Of a stretch of DNA of 64,000 bases, positions 1 through 9,094 are shown one piece after another. Positions within the stretch are counted from its first letter, which is position 1, and the number at the start of each line of letters is the position of its first letter. The notes beneath the pieces are model-generated. The model had not been told where the DNA came from, made no database searches, and saw nothing but the letters and a program-made list of their open reading frames with translations. A program made the position numbers and the translations under genes. Source of the stretch: Rhizobium grahamii CCGE 502 (GTDB taxonomy: Bacteria; Pseudomonadota; Alphaproteobacteria; Rhizobiales; Rhizobiaceae). The stretch lies in assembly GCF_000298315.2 (NCBI RefSeq), contig NZ_AEYE02000029.1, positions 434,001 to 498,000 of the forward strand, given 5' to 3'.

Positions 1-1
1 T

Positions 2-109
2 TACATCTTTGTCGGCTGCGGCCTAGCGGGCCGTCTGAAATCGGCAAAGATCGATACAGATTCGGTAGGCTCCGACCACTTCCCCGTCTGGGTCGAGATC
101 GGCGGTTAA
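2..109 (+). CDS. C-terminus of endonuclease/exonuclease/phosphatase-family protein (partial)
   Basis: Only the last 35 codons are present; the gene begins outside the window. The visible end reads ...VGSDHFPVWVEIGG then TAA. An SDH-[FL]-PVW stretch just before the C-terminus is typical of the endonuclease/exonuclease/phosphatase (DNase I-like) superfamily, whose last catalytic His lies in this SDH motif. These enzymes hydrolyse phosphodiester or phosphomonoester bonds in nucleic acids, inositol phosphates or lipids; the substrate cannot be told from this fragment. A hairpin terminator follows directly. Confidence 0.55.
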   Translation, partial: YIFVGCGLAGRLKSAKIDTDSVGSDHFPVWVEIGG

Positions 110-113
110 TAGC

Positions 114-150
114 GAGGCGTCCCAACGCATCGGGACGCCTCTTGTTTGTT
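114..150 (+). terminator. Rho-independent terminator
   Basis: A 10-bp perfect stem (gaggcgtccc / gggacgcctc) with an 8-nt loop is followed by a T-rich tract (ttgtttgtt). It lies 4 bp after the stop of the upstream partial gene and abuts the stop codon of the convergent acetyltransferase, so it separates the two units. Confidence 0.75.
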
Positions 151-737
151 CAGGCGATCCTCGCCTGTTGCAACGCGCCCGGCTTCAACATCGTCTCGAC
201 GTGCGTGACCATGGTGTTGCGTGCGAAGCTGTAGATCTCGCTGCAACCGGTCATGCGGAAGCCGAGCTTCTCCTGCAGCTTCAGCGAGGCCGGATTGTCG
301 GCAAACACGCCGGAATGAACCGTCGTGTCGGGCATGCGGCGCGAAAAGCGCTCCAACACAGCCGATACCGCCTCGCTCATATAGCCGCGCCGCCAGTAGA
401 AACGGTTCAGCCAGTAGCCGAGGTGCCAGAGACCATGGCGCAGCTCGATCGCGACGACGCCGATATGGGCGTCGTCGCCGGTCGTGATCGCAAACTGCCA
501 GTCGGGCATACCGCCAGCCGTCACCGGTACCAGCCAGTCGAGCGCGTCCTGCCTGTCATAAGGAGCAGGAACGCGCGCGAGCATGCGGGTCACGGCGAAG
601 TCGGACAGTGTGTCAGCGATCGCATCTGCATCACTCAGCCGGTGCGGCCGGAGAACCAGCCGGTCAGTCGCAATGACAGGCATCGGGCCGGGCGTCATCG
701 ACTGGCTCCTGGGTCTTTGAAGACTGATCGCGTTCAT
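150..737 (-). CDS. GNAT family N-acetyltransferase (RimJ/RimL-like)
   Basis: A 195-residue GNAT-fold protein. RLVLRPHRLSDADAI near residue 27 is the usual first strand and helix of RimJ/RimL-type acetyltransferases. GYWLNRFYWRRGYMSEAV carries the acetyl-CoA pyrophosphate-binding loop (RRGYMSEA), and ADNPASLKLQEKLGF is the following motif B. Such enzymes move the acetyl group of acetyl-CoA to a protein N-terminus, amino acid or small amine; the acceptor here is unknown. Its ATG overlaps the TGA of the upstream acetyltransferase (ATGA), so the two are translationally coupled. They are related to each other and look like an old tandem duplication. Confidence 0.88.
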   Translation of the reverse strand: MNAISLQRPRSQSMTPGPMPVIATDRLVLRPHRLSDADAIADTLSDFAVTRMLARVPAPYDRQDALDWLVPVTAGGMPDWQFAITTGDDAHIGVVAIELRHGLWHLGYWLNRFYWRRGYMSEAVSAVLERFSRRMPDTTVHSGVFADNPASLKLQEKLGFRMTGCSEIYSFARNTMVTHVETMLKPGALQQARIA

Positions 738-1390
738 AAGACGCTCCCCCAGCTTCTCAGCGACATCCAGGTCTTCCGATCAAGCCTGTACCACTCGACC
801 GGGACGTTACTGCCCAGCGCCAGCGACGCCGCAAGGCCCGATCCCTGGAACTGGAAGCCGCACTTCTGGATGACCCGCCGCGAAGCGACGTTCATCACCC
901 GGCAACGGGCATCGATCTGATCGACATCCTGCCGCGTGCGGAAGACCATATCGACCAAGGCATGGCACGCCTCAGTCATAAAGCCTTGATTCCAGTAAGG
1001 TTCGCCTAGCCAGTAACCGATCTCGACGGTCCGCCCATCAAGATGCGGCTCAACTCCGCAGCACCCGATGAAGGCACCGTTTTCGGCTTTCGTGATCGCA
1101 TAGACGCACTTGCCAATCTCGCCGTTTTTCGTGCGTCGCACGAAGTCGGCGGCATCATTGGCCGTATACGGGTGCGGCATACGCGACACCATGGTGGCGA
1201 CTTTGGCGTTGTTGGCAAGATGGGCAAGGGCGTCGATGTCTTCTTCGTGCGGCGCGCGCATGACGAGCCGCTCCGACAGTAAGACAGGGCAATCGGTCCT
1301 TAACCGCTCCGGCCTCAGCCGTTCCTTGGGAGACCGCTGGTCTTCCCTGAAAGACCGCGATTGGCCTTCCCTCAACAATTCGCCTTGCAT
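734..1390 (-). CDS. GNAT family N-acetyltransferase (RimJ/RimL-like), second of a pair
   Basis: A 218-residue protein with RLVMRAPHEEDIDALAHL near the N-terminal third, GYWLGEPYWNQGFMTEA (acetyl-CoA loop NQGFMTEA) and NVASRRVIQKCGF (motif B), all typical of GNAT acetyltransferases. The frame is open to an ATG at 1414. I choose the ATG at 1390 because it has a strong SD (AAGGAGGAC) a few bases upstream, while the longer start has none. Residues 1-45 are polar and not part of the fold. The rplU-rpmA terminator lies just upstream, so expression needs readthrough or a promoter I could not see. The substrate is unknown. Confidence 0.85.
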   Translation of the reverse strand: MQGELLREGQSRSFREDQRSPKERLRPERLRTDCPVLLSERLVMRAPHEEDIDALAHLANNAKVATMVSRMPHPYTANDAADFVRRTKNGEIGKCVYAITKAENGAFIGCCGVEPHLDGRTVEIGYWLGEPYWNQGFMTEACHALVDMVFRTRQDVDQIDARCRVMNVASRRVIQKCGFQFQGSGLAASLALGSNVPVEWYRLDRKTWMSLRSWGSVL

Positions 1391-1410
1391 GTTCAGTCCT
1401 CCTTCGTTGG

Positions 1411-1446
1411 ACAAGAAAAAAGGGGAGATGGCGCCCCATCTCCCCT
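1411..1446 (-). terminator. Terminator of the rplU-rpmA operon
   Basis: An 11-bp perfect stem (1421-1431 with 1436-1446) and 4-nt loop, followed in the minus direction by TTTTTCTTGT. It lies about 70 bp past the rpmA stop and only about 20 bp before the start of the acetyltransferase gene. Confidence 0.85.
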
Positions 1447-1516
1447 GTTTTCTGGACTGAACCTGATACGCTCAGCCGGGTCGATGAGACGCCGGCTGTT
1501 TTAGAGCGCTACCGGC

Positions 1517-1786
1517 TTATTCCGCTGCTTCCGCTTTCGGCATTACAGACACGTACACGCGGCCATTGGCCTTCGTACGGTAGTTCACATTGCCGGCCGT
1601 AAGCGCAAAAATGGTGTGGTCCTTACCGAGGCCAACGTTGGCGCCCGGATGCCACTGCGTACCGCGCTGACGCAGGATGATGTTGCCCGCGATGACGGTT
1701 TCGCCGCCGAACTTCTTCACGCCAAGGCGCTTGGATTCGGAATCACGACCGTTGCGCGATGAACCGCCAGCTTTTTTGTGTGCCAT
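1517..1786 (-). CDS. rpmA: 50S ribosomal protein L27
   Basis: An 89-residue L27. It starts [10 protein letters not shown], the flexible basic N-terminal tail that reaches the peptidyl-transferase centre, with no cleavable N-terminal extension of the Firmicute kind. The core ([14 protein letters not shown], then GKDHTIFAL) is the conserved beta-barrel. Length is normal for proteobacteria. The SD AAAGGAGAA precedes the ATG. It is the second gene of the rplU-rpmA operon, 34 bp after rplU. Confidence 0.98.
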   Translation of the reverse strand: MAHKKAGGSSRNGRDSESKRLGVKKFGGETVIAGNIILRQRGTQWHPGANVGLGKDHTIFALTAGNVNYRTKANGRVYVSVMPKAEAAE

Positions 1787-1820
1787 TGGTGTTCTCCTTT
1801 AAACCTTAAGTCCCGTAATC

Positions 1821-2138
1821 TTACTTGGCAGCCACGATGTCCGTGATACGGACAACAGTGTGGTGCTGGCGATGGCCGCGCGAACGCTTCGAGTTCTGAC
1901 GACGGCGCTTCTTGAAGGCGATGACCTTCTTGCCGCGGTTGTGCTCGACCACTTCGGCCTTGACGGAAGCGCCCTTGACGAAGGGAGCACCAATCGCAGC
2001 GTCGGCGCCTTCGCCGATTACGAGGACTTCGGTGAATTCAATTGCGTCGCCAGCGGTTGCTTCAAGCTTCTCGATGGTCAGCACGTCGTTTGCCGCCACA
2101 CGGTACTGCTTACCGCCGGTCTTGATGACTGCGAACAT
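1821..2138 (-). CDS. rplU: 50S ribosomal protein L21
   Basis: A 105-residue L21 starting [14 protein letters not shown], the family signature, and containing the basic loop [22 protein letters not shown] that contacts 23S rRNA. It lacks the long C-terminal extension found in some rhizobial L21 proteins. It binds domain II of 23S rRNA together with L20. SD AAAGGAT lies upstream of the ATG. First gene of the operon with rpmA; a promoter about 180 bp upstream is listed separately. Confidence 0.98.
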   Translation of the reverse strand: MFAVIKTGGKQYRVAANDVLTIEKLEATAGDAIEFTEVLVIGEGADAAIGAPFVKGASVKAEVVEHNRGKKVIAFKKRRRQNSKRSRGHRQHHTVVRITDIVAAK

Positions 2139-2298
2139 TTTTTATCCTTTCATGTTCGTTCCGGCTCATACCCGCCCAACAAGCAGGTGGCCGTCTTTTT
2201 ATCAGTCGAGGTTAAGCAGGGATTTCAGAGGCTTTAGCCCAGAACTCTCGCTGCCGGTGATCCACCCCGCGCGAGCGCGAGACTGGCAAGGCGCAGAC

Positions 2299-2307
2299 TT
2301 ATCCACA
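2299..2307 (+). promoter_or_regulatory. Perfect DnaA-box sequence in the rplU leader
   Basis: TTATCCACA matches the strong DnaA box exactly and sits just downstream of the predicted rplU transcription start. A single box can occur by chance in a sequence of this length, so function is only a possibility. Confidence 0.35.
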
Positions 2308-2321
2308 CCTATTGCGAAGCC

Positions 2322-2350
2322 GGGATACGCGAGGCCAAAAACACTGTCAA
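2322..2350 (-). promoter_or_regulatory. Predicted housekeeping promoter of rplU-rpmA
   Basis: On the minus strand, TTGACA (2350-2345) and TATCCC (2327-2322) are separated by exactly 17 bp. The predicted start near 2315 gives a leader of about 177 nt before the rplU ATG, long enough for regulation in the 5' UTR. I see no ORF with an SD in that leader. Confidence 0.65.
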
Positions 2351-2382
2351 GGCAAAAGGATGAAAAGCTTTGAGATTTCGTC

Positions 2383-2411
2383 TTGCCAGCCCGTCATTCT
2401 GTCGCTATGTA
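2383..2411 (+). promoter_or_regulatory. Predicted promoter of tRNA-Ser
   Basis: TTGCCA, 17 bp, TATGTA. The predicted transcription start is about 30 bp before the mature tRNA 5' end, a usual distance for a tRNA gene. It diverges from the rplU promoter. Confidence 0.5.
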
Positions 2412-2445
2412 GCCCACCGCGCCGAACAAGCGCCGACCAAACCGC

Positions 2446-2535
2446 GGAGAGGTGGCAGAGTGGTCGAATGCACCGCACTCGAAATGCGGCATACCTGCAA
2501 GGGTATCGTGGGTTCAAATCCCACCCTCTCCGCCA
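2446..2535 (+). tRNA. tRNA-Ser (anticodon CGA)
   Basis: A 90-nt tRNA with acceptor stem GGAGAGG / CCTCTCC, discriminator G and encoded CCA. The anticodon loop is CTCGAAA (anticodon CGA, reading UCG serine codons). A long variable arm (gcatacctgcaagggtatc region) marks the class II serine type, and the T arm is GTGGGTTCAAATCCCAC. Confidence 0.96.
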
Positions 2536-2590
2536 TAGTTCCCACCTGGCTTGAGTCAGTCTTCCCCGGCAGTCGACGCCCGCTGGACTT

Positions 2591-3358
2591 CTATCGGCGT
2601 TTTTCGAAGAAGGCGGCAATGCCGGCTTGCGCCTCTTCTGTTTCCCACGTGTCCGCGAGTTGGGTAATCACGTTGTCGATGATCTCGTCTGTGATTGGCG
2701 TGGCAAGCGAACGTGCAAGGGCCTTGGCGCGCGCTGCGGCCTGCGGCGAAGCTGCGAGGAATTCGACGACTTCCTGATTGATGGCCCATTCAAGATCACC
2801 TAACGGCACGACGGAGGCAACAAGACCGATCGATTTGGCATGGGACGCATCGAATGTCCGGCCGGAAACAAAGAGGGACCGCGCCGCAGAACTGCCGATT
2901 CGCGCCACGACATAGGGGCTGATCGTTGCTGGAATCAGGCCAAGCCGAACTTCCGTCAGGCCAAAACGAGCGGTTTCCGAAGCAACCACAGCATCGCAGA
3001 CGCTGATCAATCCGATCCCGCCGCCGAAGGCGCTCCCGTGGACGCAGCCAACGAGTGGCTTCGGAACCTCGTTCAGCGCCTTGAACATCATCGCCAGCCG
3101 CCGCGCTTCGGCGATTCTCTCCGCCCGGCTTGCTTGGAACTGGGCACTCATCCACTCCAGATCACCGCCGGCACAGAAGCTCTTGCCCGCCCCTGCAAGT
3201 ACGATGACGCGTACATTCCTGTCCGATCCGAGAGCGTTTGCCGCTTCCGTCAGTTCGTCAATCATTCCGGCGGACATGGCATTATGTTTGTCTTCGCGGG
3301 CCAGCGTAAGCCGAGCAACACCGCGTTCGTCGATCGAAATCATCAGCGTTTCCGGCAT
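2591..3358 (-). CDS. liuC: Methylglutaconyl-CoA hydratase (enoyl-CoA hydratase/isomerase family)
   Basis: A 255-residue crotonase-fold protein. AGKSFCAGGDLEWM and GSAFGGGIGL supply the oxyanion-hole backbone, and the TEVRLGLIPATISPYV stretch is typical of bacterial 3-methylglutaconyl-CoA hydratases. It hydrates 3-methylglutaconyl-CoA to HMG-CoA in leucine breakdown. The frame is open 49 codons further, but the ATG at 3358 shares one base with the TAA of the upstream HMG-CoA lyase gene (TAATG), which fits translational coupling and family length. Last gene of the liu operon. Specificity rests mainly on context; sequence alone gives an enoyl-CoA hydratase. Confidence 0.88.
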   Translation of the reverse strand: MPETLMISIDERGVARLTLAREDKHNAMSAGMIDELTEAANALGSDRNVRVIVLAGAGKSFCAGGDLEWMSAQFQASRAERIAEARRLAMMFKALNEVPKPLVGCVHGSAFGGGIGLISVCDAVVASETARFGLTEVRLGLIPATISPYVVARIGSSAARSLFVSGRTFDASHAKSIGLVASVVPLGDLEWAINQEVVEFLAASPQAAARAKALARSLATPITDEIIDNVITQLADTWETEEAQAGIAAFFEKRR

Positions 3359-4245
3359 TACCCTGCACTCCTGAGGCTCTGGGCAAAGCGCGCCGCCTCT
3401 TCCAGCTTTTGCGGCGAGAGCCCGGTTCGATAACCCTTGCGGGCAAGGAACTGGGCGACTTCCAACGTATCGACATTTCCCTTTGCGCCCGGTGCGTAGG
3501 GGCAACCGCCCAAGCCGCCGACTGACGCGTCGAAGACCCGCAGCCCGTGCTTCAACGACACCTCGATATTGTCGAGAGCCCAGCCATCAGTGTCGTGGAA
3601 ATGACCGGCAAGCATGGTCGCCGGCGCATAGGAGAGGACCGTCAGCAGCATCTGATCGACCTCCTCAGGGCGTCCTTTGCCGATCGTATCGCCGAGGCTG
3701 ATCTCGTAGCAGCCCAAGCCATGCAGGCTCTCGACGACGCGCGCCGCCGCATCGGGCGAAACCGCACCCTCATAGGGACATTCGACGACGCAGCTGACAT
3801 AGCCGCGCATCGGGACGCCGTGCCTATGGCTTGCTTCGGCAACCGGCTTGAAGCGCTCGATACTCTCGGCGATGGAACAGTTGATGTTCTTTTGCGAGAA
3901 GCTTTCCGAGGCGGACGCGAAGATCGCGACCTCGTCCGCGCCCGCCGCGATTGCCGCGTCGAATCCTTTCATATTCGGCGTCAGAACTGCGTATCGAACA
4001 CCTGGTCTCCGCTTAATGCCGGCCATGACTTCGGCGGCGTCAGCAAGTTGCGGCACCCACTTCGGGCTGACGAAGCTTGTCGCCTCGATCCGCTCGAAAC
4101 CACATTCCGAGATCATGTCGATCAGAGCAATTTTCGTGGCGGTCGGGATTAAATCCTTCTCGTTCTGCAGCCCATCGCGTGGTGCCATCTCGACGATCGA
4201 GACATCCCGCGGCAGCAATGACGATTCTCCGGGCTGCACAATCAC
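3358..4245 (-). CDS. liuE: Hydroxymethylglutaryl-CoA lyase
   Basis: A 295-residue TIM-barrel lyase of the HMGL-like family. APRDGLQNE near residue 22 carries the metal- and substrate-binding Arg-Asp, HFHDT gives metal-binding histidines, and GLGGCPYAPGAKGN holds the active-site Cys of the flexible signature loop. It cleaves HMG-CoA to acetoacetate and acetyl-CoA, the final step of leucine catabolism. The start is GTG and overlaps the TGA of liuD (GTGA), with SD AGAGGAGAC just before it. Confidence 0.95.
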   Translation of the reverse strand: MIVQPGESSLLPRDVSIVEMAPRDGLQNEKDLIPTATKIALIDMISECGFERIEATSFVSPKWVPQLADAAEVMAGIKRRPGVRYAVLTPNMKGFDAAIAAGADEVAIFASASESFSQKNINCSIAESIERFKPVAEASHRHGVPMRGYVSCVVECPYEGAVSPDAAARVVESLHGLGCYEISLGDTIGKGRPEEVDQMLLTVLSYAPATMLAGHFHDTDGWALDNIEVSLKHGLRVFDASVGGLGGCPYAPGAKGNVDTLEVAQFLARKGYRTGLSPQKLEEAARFAQSLRSAG

Positions 4246-6227
4246 GTCTCCTCTACCCGAAGCGTCAGAAGCACCGCGCCTTCATCGACCTGCTGGCCTT
4301 CACTCACCTCCACCGCTTCCACCGTTCCGTCGCGGGCCGCAACGAGTGTGAGTTCCATTTTCATCGCTTCCATGACGACAAGCGCATCGCCCTTGGAGAC
4401 CGCGGCTCCCGAACTCGTGCGCACGATTTTCACAAAGCCCGGCATCGGGGCGATCAGCCTGTTGCCATCCGCAACATCGCTCGCACTGAAATCGAGCCGG
4501 TTTCCGAGGTGGAAAATATGGGTTCTGTGATCGACACTGACCACCAAGTGATGTGCCGCCAAGCTCGCCTTGACGTGGACTTGCCGGCCATCGACCTCCG
4601 CCCGGCATCCGTCATCCTGCCGACTGACGATTTTCACTGGAATGACGCGCCGGCCGTCGTGTACCGCAAAGAAATCAAACCCCTTTGCGGCAACCCGTAG
4701 CGTAGAATGCCCCCCTTCGTAGGTCAGCGTGACGATGCGTTGCATTTCGCTCCAAAGCTGCCAGTGCCCCAGCGTCAGCCATGGATCGCCATCCGATGAT
4801 TGCCTAAGCGCGCCCAGCGACAACACCGCGGCAAGAGCAACAACCGTGTCTACCGGCGGCTCGATTGCCGTCAGCAATGCAAGGTCGCGATCGATCAGGC
4901 CGGTATCGGGATGGCCGGCGACGAATTCCTCCTGCGCACTCAACCTGGCCAGAAAGTCCAAATTGGTGGTGACGCCGACGACATGTGAACTCTGTAACGC
5001 ACGGGTTAACCGCGACAGAGCGACATTGCGGTTTGGTCCATGCACGATCATCTTGGCGATCAGCGGATCGTAATGGGCGGAGACCGTATCGCCAGGACGT
5101 ACTCCGGCATCGATCCGCGCCGTAACCTCAGGAAAGTCCAGATGCCGGATCGTTCCCGTCGCGGGGAGGAAGCCCTTGACCGCATCCTCGGCGTAGATTC
5201 GCGCCTCGAAGGCCCATCCGTAGATCTCAAGCTCCGACTGCTTCTTCGGTAGGGGCTCGCCGGCAGCGACACGCAATTGCCACTCGACCAGATCGACCCC
5301 GGTGATCGCCTCGGTGACCGCATGCTCGACCTGGAGGCGAGTATTCATCTCCATGAAGTAGAAGCGATCCGGCCAGAGGCCGTTCGAGACATCCGCGATG
5401 AATTCCACGGTGCCGGCCCCACGGTAGGAAATGGCACGCGCCGCACGTACGGCGGCGTCGCCCATCGCGCGGCGCATCTCCGGCGTCATCCCCGGTGCCG
5501 GCGCTTCTTCGATCACTTTCTGGTGGCGACGCTGCAGCGAGCAATCGCGCTCGAAAAGATGCACGACGTTGCCATGCCGATCCCCGAAGATCTGAACTTC
5601 GATGTGGCGTGGGCGAATGAGATATCGCTCGATCAATACGGCGTCGTCGCCGAATGCAGCCTTCGCCTCCCGCCGTGCGGCAGCGAGCGCTTCGGGAAAA
5701 TCCTCTTCGCTGTCGACGCGGCGCATGCCTTTGCCGCCACCGCCGGCGCGGGCCTTGATGAGCACGGGGTAACCGATCAGGGTGGCCTGGTCGGCGAGAA
5801 ACCCATCATTCTGCTCCTCACCGTGATAACCCGGGACAACCGGTACGCCCGATTGATCCATCAGCGCCTTTGCCGCGTCCTTCAATCCCATGGCACGGAT
5901 GGAGGACGGCTGAGGTCCAATGAAGACCATCCCCGCGGCCTCCACGGCTGCCGCAAAGTCGGCATTCTCGGACAGAAACCCATAACCGGGGTGAATGGCT
6001 TCGGCGCCGGTCCGCTCGGCTGCAGAAAGGATCCGTTCGACCGAGAGATAGCTTTCCTGCGCACTGGCCGGCCCAAGGCGAACTGCTTCGTCCGCCATCT
6101 CGACGTGCAGTGCCCCAACATCGGCATCCGAATAGACCGCCACGGTCGCGATCCCCATGCGCCTGGCGGTCCGGATCACCCGGCACGCTATCTCGCCACG
6201 GTTTGCGATGAGAATTTTCTGGAACAT
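4242..6227 (-). CDS. liuD: Methylcrotonyl-CoA carboxylase, biotin-carboxylase/carrier (alpha) subunit
   Basis: A 661-residue fused biotin carboxylase and biotin carboxyl carrier protein. It begins MFQKILIANRGEIACRV, has the ATP-grasp Gly-rich loop KARAGGGGKGMRRV and the substrate region EMNTRLQVEHAVTE. It ends with a biotinyl domain whose EAMKMEL motif places the biotin-accepting Lys near residue 623. The frame is open 17 codons upstream, but the ATG at 6227 has the SD GAGGTAG and family-typical N-terminus. With LiuB it carboxylates 3-methylcrotonyl-CoA. Its stop overlaps liuE by 4 bp and it follows liuB by 7 bp. Related acyl-CoA carboxylases share this layout; the liu context decides. Confidence 0.93.
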   Translation of the reverse strand: MFQKILIANRGEIACRVIRTARRMGIATVAVYSDADVGALHVEMADEAVRLGPASAQESYLSVERILSAAERTGAEAIHPGYGFLSENADFAAAVEAAGMVFIGPQPSSIRAMGLKDAAKALMDQSGVPVVPGYHGEEQNDGFLADQATLIGYPVLIKARAGGGGKGMRRVDSEEDFPEALAAARREAKAAFGDDAVLIERYLIRPRHIEVQIFGDRHGNVVHLFERDCSLQRRHQKVIEEAPAPGMTPEMRRAMGDAAVRAARAISYRGAGTVEFIADVSNGLWPDRFYFMEMNTRLQVEHAVTEAITGVDLVEWQLRVAAGEPLPKKQSELEIYGWAFEARIYAEDAVKGFLPATGTIRHLDFPEVTARIDAGVRPGDTVSAHYDPLIAKMIVHGPNRNVALSRLTRALQSSHVVGVTTNLDFLARLSAQEEFVAGHPDTGLIDRDLALLTAIEPPVDTVVALAAVLSLGALRQSSDGDPWLTLGHWQLWSEMQRIVTLTYEGGHSTLRVAAKGFDFFAVHDGRRVIPVKIVSRQDDGCRAEVDGRQVHVKASLAAHHLVVSVDHRTHIFHLGNRLDFSASDVADGNRLIAPMPGFVKIVRTSSGAAVSKGDALVVMEAMKMELTLVAARDGTVEAVEVSEGQQVDEGAVLLTLRVEET

Positions 6228-6234
6228 CGCTACC

Positions 6235-7842
6235 TCACATCCGAAACAGGCCGAAACGCGTCTCTTCAATCGGCGCATTCAGCGCCGCAGACAGCGAGAG
6301 ACCGAGCACATCGCGGCTCTTTGCCGGATCGATCACCCCGTCGTCCCACAGCCGCGCCGACGCGTAGAGCGGATGGCTCTGCCGGTCGAAAAGATCGAGC
6401 ACCGGCTGCTTGAAACTGCTCTCCTCCTCTGGCGACCAGGGCGTGCCGGCGCGGGAAAGCGCCTCTCCCCGTACAGTCGCAAGCACGCCTGCCGCCTGCT
6501 CTCCACCCATGACCGAGATCCGGCTGTTCGGCCATGTCCAGAGAAAGCGCGGCGAGAAGGCGCGACCTGCCATGCCGTAATTGCCCGCCCCAAAGGAACC
6601 GCCGACCAGCATCGTCACCTTTGGCACACCGGTCGTTGCGACCGCGGTAACGAGCTTGGCGCCGTTCTTCGCGATGCCTTCGGTTTCGTATTTGCGGCCA
6701 ACCATGAAGCCGGTGATGTTCTGCAGGAACACGAGCGGTATCCTGCGCTGCGAGCAGAGTTCCACGAAGTGCGCGCCCTTGAGGGCCGATTCCGAGAACA
6801 GTACACCGTTGTTGGCAACAATGCCGACGGGGATGCCATGGAGATGCGCAAAGCCGCAGACCAGCGTCGTCCCATAGCGTGCCTTGAATTCATCGAAGCG
6901 CGAGCCGTCGACGATGCGGGCAATGACTTCGCGCACATCGTAGGGCACGCGCAGGTCGGCCGGGACGATCCCTGCGATTTCCGAGGGATCGAACAGTGGC
7001 GCCTCAACCGCTTGGCGCTCGACGGCGCCCGCCTTGGATCGATTGAGATTGGCGACGGCCCGCCTCGCCAGCGCCAGCGCATGCGCGTCATCGCGCGCAA
7101 GATGGTCCGCGACACCGGAAAGCCTTGTGTGCACATCGCCGCCACCGAGATCCTCGGCCGAGACGACTTCACCGGTTGCTGCCTTGACTAGTGGCGGGCC
7201 AGCGAGAAAAATCGTTCCCTGCCCCTCGACGATGATCGCCTCGTCGGACATGGCCGGTACATAGGCACCGCCTGCCGTACACGAGCCCATGACGACGGCA
7301 ATCTGCGGAATTCCTGCGGCCGACATATTGGCCTGATTGTAGAATATCCGGCCGAAATGATCGCGATCAGGGAACACCTCGTCCTGGTTCGGCAGGTTCG
7401 CGCCACCGGAATCCACCAGGTAGATGCACGGCAGATTGTTCTGGGCTGCAACTTCCTGCGCACGCAGGTGCTTCTTCACCGTCATCGGAAAGTAGGTGCC
7501 GCCTTTGACCGTCGCATCGTTGCAGACGATCATGCAATCACGCTCTGAAACACGGCCGATGCCGGTAATCAGGCCAGCACCGGGAGCCTCGTTGCCGTAC
7601 ATGCCGTGGGCCGCGGTCAATCCGATCTCGAGAAACGGTGTGGCTGGATCGAGTAAAGCTGCAATCCGATCGCGCGGCAGCATCTTGCCGCGGGAAACAT
7701 GACGCTCGCGCGCGGCAGGTCCACCACCATTGGCGGCACTTACAGCCGCCTCTTCGATGGCACGGATCGCCTCGGCCATTGCCGCGCGATTTGTCCTGAA
7801 GCTCTCCGAATTCGTCGAAATCTGCGACTTCAAAACCGTCAT
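6235..7842 (-). CDS. liuB: Methylcrotonyl-CoA carboxylase, carboxyltransferase (beta) subunit
   Basis: A 535-residue carboxyltransferase with the two crotonase-like halves of the acyl-CoA carboxylase beta family. Diagnostic blocks are [17 protein letters not shown] (methylcrotonyl-CoA type) in the N-terminal half, and [19 protein letters not shown] and [15 protein letters not shown] in the C-terminal half. It transfers carboxyl from carboxybiotin on LiuD to 3-methylcrotonyl-CoA, giving 3-methylglutaconyl-CoA. It lies 35 bp after liuA. No strong SD is visible before the ATG at 7842, so the exact start is less certain than the identity. Confidence 0.95.
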   Translation of the reverse strand: MTVLKSQISTNSESFRTNRAAMAEAIRAIEEAAVSAANGGGPAARERHVSRGKMLPRDRIAALLDPATPFLEIGLTAAHGMYGNEAPGAGLITGIGRVSERDCMIVCNDATVKGGTYFPMTVKKHLRAQEVAAQNNLPCIYLVDSGGANLPNQDEVFPDRDHFGRIFYNQANMSAAGIPQIAVVMGSCTAGGAYVPAMSDEAIIVEGQGTIFLAGPPLVKAATGEVVSAEDLGGGDVHTRLSGVADHLARDDAHALALARRAVANLNRSKAGAVERQAVEAPLFDPSEIAGIVPADLRVPYDVREVIARIVDGSRFDEFKARYGTTLVCGFAHLHGIPVGIVANNGVLFSESALKGAHFVELCSQRRIPLVFLQNITGFMVGRKYETEGIAKNGAKLVTAVATTGVPKVTMLVGGSFGAGNYGMAGRAFSPRFLWTWPNSRISVMGGEQAAGVLATVRGEALSRAGTPWSPEEESSFKQPVLDLFDRQSHPLYASARLWDDGVIDPAKSRDVLGLSLSAALNAPIEETRFGLFRM

Positions 7843-7877
7843 TGGTCACCAGGATGGTTGTCGGATGAACGTTCGAA

Positions 7878-9041
7878 TCAGGCCGTTTCAGCAAAGAGCT
7901 CGCGGCCAATCAGCATGCGTCGGATTTCAGAGGTTCCGGCACCGATCTCGTAGAGCTTGGCGTCGCGTAGGAGTCGGGCGGCGGGATAGTCGTTCGTGTA
8001 GCCGTTGCCCCCGAGTGCCTGGATCGTTTCGAGAGCCAGAAGCGTCGCCTTCTCCGCGGCATAGAGGATGCAGCCAGCCGCATCCTTGCGCGTCGTCTCG
8101 CCGCGATCGCAGGCGGACGCCACCGCATAGACATAGGCGCGTGCAGTGTTCATGGTGACGTACATGTCGGCGAGCTTGCCCTGCATCAGCTGGAATTCGC
8201 CGATCGCCTGGCCAAACTGCTTTCTCTCGTGAAGATAAGGCATGACGACATCCATGCAGGCCGCCATAATGCCGATCGGACCCGCCGAAAGGACGACGCG
8301 CTCGTAGTCGAGCCCCGACATCAGAACGCGCGCACCACCCCCGATGGTACCGAGCACATTTGCCTCGGGAACCTCGCAATCCTCGAAGATCAGCTCGCAG
8401 GTGTTGGAGCCGCGCATGCCGAGCTTGTCGAGCTTCGGGCCGGTTGAAAAGCCCTTGAAGACCTTCTCGACGAGGAACGCGGTGATGCCGCGCGGTCCCG
8501 CATCGGGGTTTGTCTTCGCATAGACAACCAGCACATCCGCATCCGGGCCGTTGGTGATCCACATCTTGTTACCATTGAGAACGTAGCTGTCGCCGCGCTT
8601 CTCCGCCCGAAGCTTCATCGAAACGACGTCCGACCCGGCACCCGGCTCCGACATGGCAAGCGCACCGACATGCTCGCCGGAAATAAGCTTCGGCAGATAG
8701 TCTGACTTCTGCGCTTCCGTTCCATTGCGGCTGATCTGGTTGACGCAGAGGTTTGAATGGGCGCCGTAGCTGAGCCCGACCGAAGCTGAAGCGCGGCTGA
8801 TTTCCTCCATCGCGACGCAATGGGCCAGATATCCCAAGCCGGCGCCGCCATAGGTCTCCTCGGCCGTGATCCCGAGCAGCCCCATCTCACCCATCTCGCG
8901 CCAGAGCGGCGCTGGGAAACTGTTGCTACTGTCCGTCTCGGCTGCCAGCGGCGCGATGCGCTCCGTCGCGAAACGCCGAACGCTGTCGCGGAGCGCCTCG
9001 ATCTCGTCCGCCAGACCAAATCTCAAACCACCGGAATACAT
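7878..9041 (-). CDS. liuA: Isovaleryl-CoA dehydrogenase
   Basis: A 387-residue acyl-CoA dehydrogenase. [15 protein letters not shown] is the FAD/substrate signature, and [32 protein letters not shown] is the C-terminal flavoprotein signature. The Glu in [12 protein letters not shown] is at the place of the catalytic base of human IVD (E254), whereas most acyl-CoA dehydrogenases have theirs near the C-terminus; this supports isovaleryl specificity. It oxidises isovaleryl-CoA to 3-methylcrotonyl-CoA and passes electrons to ETF. First gene of the liu operon, SD GGGAGGGAAGG. No liuR-type regulator is adjacent. Confidence 0.95.
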   Translation of the reverse strand: MYSGGLRFGLADEIEALRDSVRRFATERIAPLAAETDSSNSFPAPLWREMGEMGLLGITAEETYGGAGLGYLAHCVAMEEISRASASVGLSYGAHSNLCVNQISRNGTEAQKSDYLPKLISGEHVGALAMSEPGAGSDVVSMKLRAEKRGDSYVLNGNKMWITNGPDADVLVVYAKTNPDAGPRGITAFLVEKVFKGFSTGPKLDKLGMRGSNTCELIFEDCEVPEANVLGTIGGGARVLMSGLDYERVVLSAGPIGIMAACMDVVMPYLHERKQFGQAIGEFQLMQGKLADMYVTMNTARAYVYAVASACDRGETTRKDAAGCILYAAEKATLLALETIQALGGNGYTNDYPAARLLRDAKLYEIGAGTSEIRRMLIGRELFAETA

Positions 9042-9094
9042 GCCTTCCCTCCCAAGTCCGGCGCGCGATTACCGCGTCCGGCATGCGTGTGTCG

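Noticed and set aside
168-920. 250-aa open frame on the plus strand
   Set aside because: Antisense to both acetyltransferase genes, no SD, low-complexity Arg/His-rich translation typical of a GC-rich shadow frame.
2312-2554. Open frames running through the tRNA-Ser gene
   Set aside because: They translate the tRNA and its flanks; the repeated fit to a class II tRNA is decisive.
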